Shown here one piece after another: positions 1 to 5,600 of a stretch of 5,627 nt of DNA (within the stretch, counting starts at the first letter, position 1; each line of letters starts with the position of its first letter). The stretch is taken from assembly GCA_902795845.1 (NCBI GenBank), contig CADBMU010000026.1, forward strand, positions 1-5,627, read 5' to 3'. A program made the position numbers and the translations under genes. Below the pieces are notes generated by a model that had not been told where the DNA came from, did no database searches, and saw nothing but the letters and a program-made list of their open reading frames with translations. Source of the stretch: an uncultured Erysipelotrichaceae bacterium (GTDB lineage: Bacteria; Bacillota_I; Bacilli_A; RF39; UBA660).

Positions 1-1053
1 AAAATAGAACAAGCTGGATTTAATGCTTATATTGTTGGTGGCTATGTTAGAGATTTAGTAATGGATATGAATTCATATGACATTGACATATGTACTAATG
101 CACTTCCTAAGGATGTGAAAGAAATTTTTAATATTAATAAAGAAAGCAATCTTTATGGTTCAATTAATTTTGATATAAATAATTATAATTTTGATATTAC
201 AACTTTTAGAAAAGAAAAAAATTATAAAAAAAGAAGACCAACAGAAGTAGAGTTTATTAAAGATTTGAAAGAAGATCTTAATAGAAGAGATTTTACAATG
301 AATTCTTTGTGTTTGGATAAAAATAGTAATTTAATTGATTATCTTGATGGAAAAAGTGATATATTAAATAAACAAATTAAATTAATCGGAGATAGTATTA
401 GGTTAAAAGAAGATCCTTTAAGAATCCTTAGGGCCATTAGATTTGCAACAGTTTATGATTTTGATATAGATAACTCGTTAAATGACGGAATAGTAATGTA
501 TAAAGAATATATAAAAGAGTTATCTTTAGAAAGAATTAAAAGTGAACTAGATAAAATATTAATAAATGAAAACTTTTTAAAAGGTTTAAACTTATTGAAA
601 AAATATGGAATCTTAAAAATAATTGGGATAGAAGACAGTAATAATATAAAATATGTTCCTGATTTATGTGGTATGTATGCTCAAATTAAACTTGATATAG
701 AATATCCTTTTACTAAAGAAGAAAAAAAGAATATTAAGTTAATTAAGGAGATAACTACTGGAAATGTAATTGATAATAAAATATTATATAAATATGGCTT
801 GTACATTTCATCAGTTGCTGGTAAAATATTAAATTATAAAAATGAAGAAATAGTTAATAAGTATGATAAATTACCAATATATTCATCTAAAGATTTAGAT
901 ATAAGTTTTAAAGATATTCAAAATACTAGTGGTTTTAAAGAATATAAAGATGTTAAAATATTACAAGAGTTAATAATAAATGAAATATTAGATAATAAAC
1001 TGGTAAATAAAAAAGAAGAAATTATTAAATATATTAGACAGGGGATGAACTAA
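1..1053 (+). CDS. cca: CCA-adding enzyme (tRNA nucleotidyltransferase), class II, 5' end missing
   Basis: Adds or repairs the 3'-terminal CCA of tRNAs from CTP and ATP without a nucleic acid template, in the cytoplasm. The frame is open from base 1, so the start lies upstream; the ATG at 61 is internal, and starting there would remove an essential motif. In the visible 350 residues I see GGYVRD at 13-18 and the metal-binding DID at 27-29 (motif A), RRDFTMN at 95-101 (motif B), and EDPLR at 137-141 followed by ILRAIRF, which is the motif D amino-acid template that selects C and A. The flexible loop between motifs A and B is present (TTFR near 67 to RRP near 78), which argues for full CCA addition rather than a CC-only enzyme. 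By alignment from memory to the Geobacillus enzyme, about 15-20 residues are missing at the N-terminus. The C-terminal body/tail helices are Lys/Ile/Asn-rich and divergent. dnaD starts 1 nt after the TAA stop, so the two are probably cotranscribed. Confidence 0.95.
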   Translation, partial: KIEQAGFNAYIVGGYVRDLVMDMNSYDIDICTNALPKDVKEIFNINKESNLYGSINFDINNYNFDITTFRKEKNYKKRRPTEVEFIKDLKEDLNRRDFTMNSLCLDKNSNLIDYLDGKSDILNKQIKLIGDSIRLKEDPLRILRAIRFATVYDFDIDNSLNDGIVMYKEYIKELSLERIKSELDKILINENFLKGLNLLKKYGILKIIGIEDSNNIKYVPDLCGMYAQIKLDIEYPFTKEEKKNIKLIKEITTGNVIDNKILYKYGLYISSVAGKILNYKNEEIVNKYDKLPIYSSKDLDISFKDIQNTSGFKEYKDVKILQELIINEILDNKLVNKKEEIIKYIRQGMN

Positions 1054-1054
1054 G

Positions 1055-1690
1055 ATGAATATTACTGATATATTAAAAGAGAAAAAATATATTGTAGGTA
1101 AACATTTAATTAGTAAAGCAATAGAGCTTAAGTTATCAATGGATGAATTTTTGCTTCTTTTGTATTTTGAAAATGCTGATACTAGTGTTTTTGATACAGA
1201 CTTAATTAAAAAAAATATGGGTATTAATGAAGAAATGATTATGGATGCTTTTAATAAATTAATGAGTAAAAAATTGATTTCTTTTGAAACTGGTAAAGAT
1301 AGCGAAGGAAGAATCTATGATGGTATTTCTTTAAATAATTTTTATAATTTAATAAATACGGAATATTCGGAGGCAAAAAAGAGTCAAGATGCTGATAATA
1401 TATTTACTACTTTTGAGCAAGAATTTGCTAGAACTTTATCTCCAAGTGAATATGAATATATCAATAGATTTTTAGAAATAGGTTTTAGTGAAGAACTTAT
1501 TTTAGGCGCCTTAAAAGAAGCTGTATATAACGGTGCTACAAATATGAGATATATTGATACAGTTTTACATGAATGGAAAAGAAAAGGCTATAAAACAATG
1601 GATGATGTTAAAAATAATATAATTAAAAAAGAAACTGAAAAAAATGATGAAATTTTTGATTTTGATTGGTTAAATGATGATGAAGAGTAA
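1055..1690 (+). CDS. dnaD: DnaD replication initiation / primosome protein
   Basis: Low-GC Gram-positive primosome component. In the known family it works with DnaA, DnaB and DnaI to remodel DNA and load the replicative helicase at oriC and at restart sites. The 211 residues fit the family (B. subtilis about 230). Residues about 1-100 form the winged-helix oligomerisation domain (LSMDEFLLLLYFEN, then a MGINEEMIMDAFNKLMSKKLI helix-turn-helix-like stretch). Residues about 115-185 form the DnaD/DnaB2 C-terminal domain, with SEEL-ILGALKEAV followed by YIDTVLHEW at 166-174, matching the YxxxIxxW DNA-binding signature with Val for Ile. The tail is short and acidic, with WLNDDEE at the end, resembling the WL tail of other DnaD proteins. 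The start is fixed by an AGGGG site at 1040-1044, 10 nt upstream of ATG. It sits between cca and nth in a tight unit; its last 17 nt overlap nth. Confidence 0.93.
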   Translation: MNITDILKEKKYIVGKHLISKAIELKLSMDEFLLLLYFENADTSVFDTDLIKKNMGINEEMIMDAFNKLMSKKLISFETGKDSEGRIYDGISLNNFYNLINTEYSEAKKSQDADNIFTTFEQEFARTLSPSEYEYINRFLEIGFSEELILGALKEAVYNGATNMRYIDTVLHEWKRKGYKTMDDVKNNIIKKETEKNDEIFDFDWLNDDEE

Positions 1691-2309
1691 TGAATTTACT
1701 AATAGACTGGATTTAATGATTCCTAATCCAAAATGTGAATTAGAATATAATAAAGATTATGAATTATTGATTGCAACAATGTTAAGTGCCCAATGCACAG
1801 ACAAAAGAGTTAATGCAGTTACAAAGGTTTTATTTGATAAATATAATATTTTTGACTTAGCAAATAGTGATTCTAAGAATATAGAAAGTATTATTTATTC
1901 TCTTGGTAATTATAAAAAGAAAAGTATGTATTTAATTGAAATAGCAAAAAGTTTAGTTTGCAATTATAATGGAATGGTACCTAATGATAGAAAGTATCTA
2001 GAATCACTTCCTGGTGTTGGTAGAAAGACTTGTAATGTGGTTTTATCAAATCTTTTTGATGTTGCTGCTATAGCAGTAGATACTCATGTAGAAAGAGTCT
2101 CTAAAAGGCTTAATTTAGCTTTAAAAAATGATGATGTTTATAAGGTAGAAAAGAAATTAATGAAATATTTACCTAAAGATAAATGGAGTAGAGTACATCA
2201 TCAAATGGTATTGTTTGGAAGATATATTTGTAAAAGTAAAAATCCTTTATGTGAATCGTGTTTGTTTAAAAATGAATGTAAATATTATAAAAAAAATGTA
2301 CAAAATTAA
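1674..2309 (+). CDS. nth: Endonuclease III (DNA glycosylase / AP lyase)
   Basis: Base excision repair enzyme that removes oxidised pyrimidines and nicks the resulting abasic site by beta-elimination. The 211-residue product matches B. subtilis Nth (about 219) along its whole length. Visible landmarks are LLIATMLSAQCTD at 31-43, the helix-hairpin-helix LPGVGRKTCNVV at 112-123 with catalytic Lys118, catalytic Asp136 in AVDTHVERVSKRL, and a C-terminal [4Fe-4S] loop with Cys186-X6-Cys193-X2-Cys196-X5-Cys202. All key residues are present, so it should be active. An in-frame TAA at 1671-1673 immediately precedes the first ATG, so the start must be at 1674, 1677 or 1680 (three consecutive ATG codons). 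No Shine-Dalgarno sequence is visible before them, and the gene overlaps the end of dnaD, which points to translation by coupling or re-initiation. Its last six codons form the left arm of the downstream hairpin. Confidence 0.96.
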   Translation: MMMKSNEFTNRLDLMIPNPKCELEYNKDYELLIATMLSAQCTDKRVNAVTKVLFDKYNIFDLANSDSKNIESIIYSLGNYKKKSMYLIEIAKSLVCNYNGMVPNDRKYLESLPGVGRKTCNVVLSNLFDVAAIAVDTHVERVSKRLNLALKNDDVYKVEKKLMKYLPKDKWSRVHHQMVLFGRYICKSKNPLCESCLFKNECKYYKKNVQN

Positions 2310-2323
2310 TTGTACATTTTTTT
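2289..2323. terminator. Bidirectional intrinsic terminator between convergent nth and ponA
   Basis: A run of eight A (2289-2296) and TGTACAA (2297-2303) is followed by a 6-nt loop (2304-2309) and then TTGTACA (2310-2316) and seven T (2317-2323). This gives a perfect 7-bp core stem extended by seven A-T pairs. Read rightwards, the hairpin ends in a T tract for the cca-dnaD-nth transcript. Read leftwards, the A run becomes a T tract for recU-ponA. The gap between the two stop codons is only 12 nt, so the structure takes in the end of nth, including its TAA, and the ponA stop codon. The core has only two G-C pairs, so its strength is uncertain. Confidence 0.8.
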
Positions 2324-4898
2324 ATGGAGTACCAGGTATAACTGTAGTATTTTGATTATTATTTGTAGTAGTATCAGTAGTTGTATCTGGTACAGTAGGT
2401 ATTACTGGATTAGCATACTTAGATGTAATTGTTAAACCAGAACTACGATTATTTTTAAATATACTATAAGCAGATTTTATTACAAAAGTATAATTAGATA
2501 TTCCATCACCATTATAACTGTAAGAATTATTATTAGTAAATCCTAAATAAGTTAAGTTACCATTATTATTTAGATATACTTCATAACCAATAGATCCTAT
2601 GTAACTCGCATTATAAGCAAGTCTTCTTTGATAATATTTATCTGCAAATTGACCATAACCTGTATTGAAATAATTAGCTAAAGCTGTTTCATCAATAGCA
2701 TCAGGTGTTTTAATAGCTGTCCATGTTAAGTTTACTGTAGTACCACTTGCTGTAAATGAACCATTTGTTGGATTATCTAGAGTAGAGTATCTTGTTGATG
2801 TTTCTGTAGGTTCAGTACCTGATTTATATAAAGCTGACATTTTCATATCATCAGGAGTATTTTCACTAGGTAATGTTGCTGGAATAGTTTCTTTTTCTAC
2901 TGTGACATTTACAACACCACTAGGTTTAGTAAATTTAGCATTCTTTTTATAAACTTTATTAGCAACAGCAGCCATTATACCACGTCTTGCCTTACTACCA
3001 GGAGTAGAAGTAATATAACTTCCACCTTTAGATAGTCTATCATATCCATACCACAATGATATAGAGTAATCACTTGTATAAGTATTATTCCAGTGATCTG
3101 GAGTTACTGAATCAGGAAGACCTAAAGCTTTTCTACTAGATGCATCCATTGTAGTTGTACCACCTTTAGCAGCCACTTCAGTACCACTTACTCTAATAGA
3201 ACCACCGACACCACTAGCTCCACCAGTAACTAACATATCTGTTACCATATAAGCTGTCTCTTCACTCATTACTTCAACTTTATCATAATTATATTTAATT
3301 GTTTTATCGCTTTCTAAGTAAGTTATTTCTGTATAACCATATGGTGCAATATAATCACCACCACGGCCAAAGGCAGCATAAGCAGCACTCATTTGTAATG
3401 GATTAACTCCATCAAACCCACCAATAGAACATGATTCATATAAACCCTCGCCGTAATCAATTCCTAAATTATGAGCAAATTCAGCAATTTTATTTGAATC
3501 AACTGCTTGGAATGCTTGTAAAGCAGGAATGTTTCTACTATCAACCAAGGCATCTCGCATTGTAATCATACCTTTATATCTATTATCATAGTTTTTTACA
3601 GAACCACCAGAAGAGTAGGTATATGGTTCATCAAAGAAATAAGAACTTGTTGAACCATTTTGATATTCAATATAAGGACCGTAGTCAAATATAGGTTTTG
3701 CGGTAGATCCAGGCTGTCTACTTATATCGGTTGCTCTATTTAAACCAGCAGCTTGATAATTTCTACCACCAGATAAAGCTACAACGCTACCATCTTTAGT
3801 AGAAGTAATAGCCATACCCATTTGAACTTTATCATCAACAAATGTATATCCACCTGTACCATTTGTAACACTATTAACTACATCTTGAATACTTCTATCC
3901 ATTGTTGTTTTAATAGACATAGGTACTGAGTATGGATCATCACCAGTATTTTTCTTAACATTTTCTATAACATAATCAATAAATGGTTGATAAGGATTTG
4001 TATAAGTTTTGTTGTCACTACTAACAAGAAGAGATTCAATAGGAATACTTTCAGCTCTTTCTTTTTCTTCATTTGTAATATATCCATGTTTAACCATTAA
4101 ACTTAAAACAACTGATTGTCTTTTCTTAGCATTTTCTGGATAATTAAATGGGTTAAAACTTGTTGGGTTATTAAACATACCAACTAATAAAGCACTTTCT
4201 GGTAACGATAAATCTTTAACAGATTTTCCAAAGTATTCTTGACTAGCTTGTTCAACACCATAGACACCTTTATAATTAATATTACCATTTCCTAACCATT
4301 GACTATTAACATAGAATTCAATGATTTCTTCCTTAGTGTATGTTTTTTCTATTTTAAATACAGCCATATATATATCAGTGAATTTTCTAATAATTCCTTT
4401 CATACCACTAGCTTCATTAGATGTATACGTATTTTTTACAAGTTGCATGGTAAGAGTAGAGGCACCACCAGCTGAAGAGTTACCGAGTGCTTGGCCGACA
4501 GAAGCTTTTAAAAATCTTGCTGCATCAAACCCATTATGCTGAAAAAATCTTGAATCTTCGGTAGCTACTAGGGCATCAACTAATGTTTGAGGTAAATCAT
4601 CATATGTTACTAAAACTCTATTTTCATTACCAAGTCTTGTTATTTCATTTCCATCTTTATCATATAAAACAGTAGCTTCTTTTTTATACAACTGTTTTGT
4701 ATTAAAATCTGGAGCAGTAATTATTATATAAAGTCCAAATATCAAAACAGTAGTGGCCACTACAATACCAAGTGTATAAAATAGTATAACTATTAAGGTT
4801 TTAAGGCTTCCACCAAATTTACTCTTTGTTTTTTCTTTGGTGCTTAAAGCTTTATCTTTCATTTTATTTTTAACTTTTTTGACATTAATTTTTGCCAT
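2322..4898 (-). CDS. ponA: Class A penicillin-binding protein 1A (bifunctional glycosyltransferase / DD-transpeptidase)
   Basis: Polymerises lipid II into glycan strands and cross-links stem peptides on the outer face of the membrane. Residues 1-33 are a cytoplasmic, Lys-rich tail (11 Lys in the first 27, no Arg). Residues about 34-60 are one transmembrane anchor. The GT51 domain follows, with EDSRFFQHNG at 114-123 (catalytic Glu114), GGASTLTMQLVKN at 144-156, RKFTD at 171-175 and KEEIIEFYVN at 189-198. The transpeptidase domain has STAK at 398-401 (nucleophile Ser398), SRN at 454-456 and KGGT at 578-581, where KTGT is usual. RKFTD has Asp where the family normally has catalytic Glu. Residues about 705-830 look like a beta-rich, possibly fibronectin III-like domain, followed by a Thr/Asn/Pro tail (about 831-858), as in B. 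subtilis PBP1. The length of 858 is normal and the frame is intact. A GGAGG site 7 nt upstream fixes the start, whose A is also the last base of the recU stop (TAATG). Confidence 0.95.
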   Translation of the reverse strand: MAKINVKKVKNKMKDKALSTKEKTKSKFGGSLKTLIVILFYTLGIVVATTVLIFGLYIIITAPDFNTKQLYKKEATVLYDKDGNEITRLGNENRVLVTYDDLPQTLVDALVATEDSRFFQHNGFDAARFLKASVGQALGNSSAGGASTLTMQLVKNTYTSNEASGMKGIIRKFTDIYMAVFKIEKTYTKEEIIEFYVNSQWLGNGNINYKGVYGVEQASQEYFGKSVKDLSLPESALLVGMFNNPTSFNPFNYPENAKKRQSVVLSLMVKHGYITNEEKERAESIPIESLLVSSDNKTYTNPYQPFIDYVIENVKKNTGDDPYSVPMSIKTTMDRSIQDVVNSVTNGTGGYTFVDDKVQMGMAITSTKDGSVVALSGGRNYQAAGLNRATDISRQPGSTAKPIFDYGPYIEYQNGSTSSYFFDEPYTYSSGGSVKNYDNRYKGMITMRDALVDSRNIPALQAFQAVDSNKIAEFAHNLGIDYGEGLYESCSIGGFDGVNPLQMSAAYAAFGRGGDYIAPYGYTEITYLESDKTIKYNYDKVEVMSEETAYMVTDMLVTGGASGVGGSIRVSGTEVAAKGGTTTMDASSRKALGLPDSVTPDHWNNTYTSDYSISLWYGYDRLSKGGSYITSTPGSKARRGIMAAVANKVYKKNAKFTKPSGVVNVTVEKETIPATLPSENTPDDMKMSALYKSGTEPTETSTRYSTLDNPTNGSFTASGTTVNLTWTAIKTPDAIDETALANYFNTGYGQFADKYYQRRLAYNASYIGSIGYEVYLNNNGNLTYLGFTNNNSYSYNGDGISNYTFVIKSAYSIFKNNRSSGLTITSKYANPVIPTVPDTTTDTTTNNNQNTTVIPGTP

Positions 4899-5458
4899 TA
4901 TTTTTCCTCCTTAAGCAAATTATCAATTATTTTTATGTAATCCAAAGACGGATTATATTTTTCTATTATTTCAAAAGCATTTGTTTTTATAAAATCATAA
5001 GGGATACTTTTTCTTTCATTATGATCTATAAAGTAGATTAATGATTCTCCTAATAAAAGATAATATAAATTATTCATTTTTATTATTAAAAAACATATAC
5101 CTTTATGATTTATTACATTTCTAATGTGTTTCAATTGATGAGGGTGAATATTTGATAAAGGAAAAGAAGTTTTATTTAATGTTTCTTTTGCATCAAATTC
5201 TATATATTTTCCTTTATATAATCCATTATAATCTAAAGTAGATTGTTCTTTAAAATATGCTTTTTCAATGCTTTTACCAAAACTATTATAACTAACTTTA
5301 GCTATTCCAATAGGTGTTGGTTTTTTAAAAATTAAAGCAATATCATTATTCAAATAGTATTCATTAGTTTCATTAATTAAATTTTCAAGATTCATACCTC
5401 GATTTCCATAATTAATAAAGCTTTTTTTGTCCTTTTTGATATTGTTCGGATATAACAT
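4898..5458 (-). CDS. recU: Holliday junction resolvase RecU
   Basis: Cleaves four-way junctions during recombinational repair and chromosome segregation in Firmicutes, and modulates RecA in B. subtilis. The 186 residues cover the family core (B. subtilis about 206). N-terminal MLYPNNIKK and YGNRGMNLENLINETNEYY (17-35) are family hallmarks and support this start. KKPTPIGIAKV and the following region to AYFKEQ (about 45-72) correspond to the stalk that enters the junction. The PD-(D/E)xK-type nuclease site is Asp76 (STLDYNG), Asp89-Ala-Lys91 in the EFDAKET segment, and Gln108 in HPHQL. B. subtilis-type RecU normally reads DFEAK here, so the two acidic residues are exchanged, but an acidic-x-Lys signature remains. 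The C-terminal RKSIPYDFIKTN and LDYIKIIDNLLK also match. It is the first gene of a recU-ponA operon, the same pairing as in B. subtilis. Confidence 0.94.
   Translation of the reverse strand: MLYPNNIKKDKKSFINYGNRGMNLENLINETNEYYLNNDIALIFKKPTPIGIAKVSYNSFGKSIEKAYFKEQSTLDYNGLYKGKYIEFDAKETLNKTSFPLSNIHPHQLKHIRNVINHKGICFLIIKMNNLYYLLLGESLIYFIDHNERKSIPYDFIKTNAFEIIEKYNPSLDYIKIIDNLLKEEK
4906..4912 (-). promoter_or_regulatory. Strong ribosome binding site of ponA inside the end of recU
   Basis: On the minus strand AAGGAGG is followed by 7 nt and then the ponA ATG at 4898. It lies in the last Lys-Glu-Glu-Lys codons of recU. It confirms the ponA start and shows that ponA can recruit ribosomes independently, although the two genes share one base at TAATG. 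Confidence 0.88.
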
Positions 5459-5461
5459 AAT

Positions 5462-5469
5462 ATCACCTT
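5462..5469 (-). promoter_or_regulatory. Ribosome binding site of recU
   Basis: On the minus strand AAGGTGAT stands 3 nt before the ATG at 5458. It pairs with the anti-Shine-Dalgarno end of 16S rRNA in its AGGTGAT register, so the effective spacing from the AGG core is normal. It supports the start at 5458 rather than the internal Met22 codon. Confidence 0.8.
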
Positions 5470-5540
5470 AATTAATTATACAATACTTTAATTAAATATT
5501 CTATAAATTACATACTTCATTCGTATACTTTACACTTAAA

Positions 5541-5567
5541 ATTAAAACATTTGTCACTATTTGTCGA
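5541..5567 (-). promoter_or_regulatory. Candidate recU-ponA promoter
   Basis: Read leftwards, TCGACA (5567-5562, one mismatch to TTGACA) is followed by a 15-nt spacer and TTTAAT (5546-5541, one mismatch to TATAAT). The -10 is preceded by TG plus one base, as in an extended -10. This would start transcription near 5534, giving a leader of about 75 nt. An overlapping alternative is GTGACA (5557-5552), 17 nt, then TGTAAA (5534-5529). The spacing of the first is short and the -10 of the second is poor, so the exact promoter is not settled. Both overlap the TTTGTC repeat. Confidence 0.35.
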
Positions 5568-5568
5568 A
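5550..5568 (+). promoter_or_regulatory. Tandem Spo0A-box-like direct repeat
   Basis: TTTGTCACT (5550-5558) and TTTGTCGAA (5560-5568) are direct repeats with a 10-bp period. The second is an exact match to the established 0A box TTTGTCRAA; the first matches 7 of 9 positions. Two boxes one helical turn apart is the arrangement bound by a Spo0A dimer. The pair lies just upstream of the -35 element of the rightward promoter and across the candidate leftward promoter for recU-ponA. Binding by Spo0A is inference; whether this genome encodes Spo0A cannot be seen here. Confidence 0.5.
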
Positions 5569-5572
5569 AGCC

Positions 5573-5600
5573 TTGAAATATAAAAAAATTACTATATAAT
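5573..5600 (+). promoter_or_regulatory. Sigma-A-type promoter facing out of the window
   Basis: TTGAAA (5573-5578) and TATAAT (5595-5600) are separated by 16 nt, with an A-rich spacer. Transcription would begin near 5606-5609 and run rightwards into a gene or RNA of which only the leader is present. No convincing Shine-Dalgarno sequence precedes the ATG that ends the window at 5625-5627. In B. subtilis the genes ypsA, gpsB and the RNase P RNA lie farther along this side of recU, so one of these is a reasonable guess for the product, but nothing in the window shows it. Confidence 0.7.

Noticed and set aside
61..63. ATG as the start of cca
   Set aside because: The frame is open to base 1 and the 20 codons before this ATG encode the invariant GGxVRD motif, so the true start is outside the window.
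1045..1053. Mini-ORF ATG AAC TAA before dnaD
   Set aside because: These are the last in-frame codons of cca (Met-Asn-stop), not a separate leader peptide.
4321..4542. 73-codon open frame on the plus strand
   Set aside because: It lies entirely antisense to the glycosyltransferase motifs of ponA, has no ribosome site, and its composition is that of a reverse complement of a conserved coding region.
5475..5480. Minus-strand TATAAT as the recU -10 element
   Set aside because: It is a perfect hexamer, but no -35 lies at proper spacing and transcription would begin at about 5468, within the ribosome binding site of recU. It cannot be wholly excluded.
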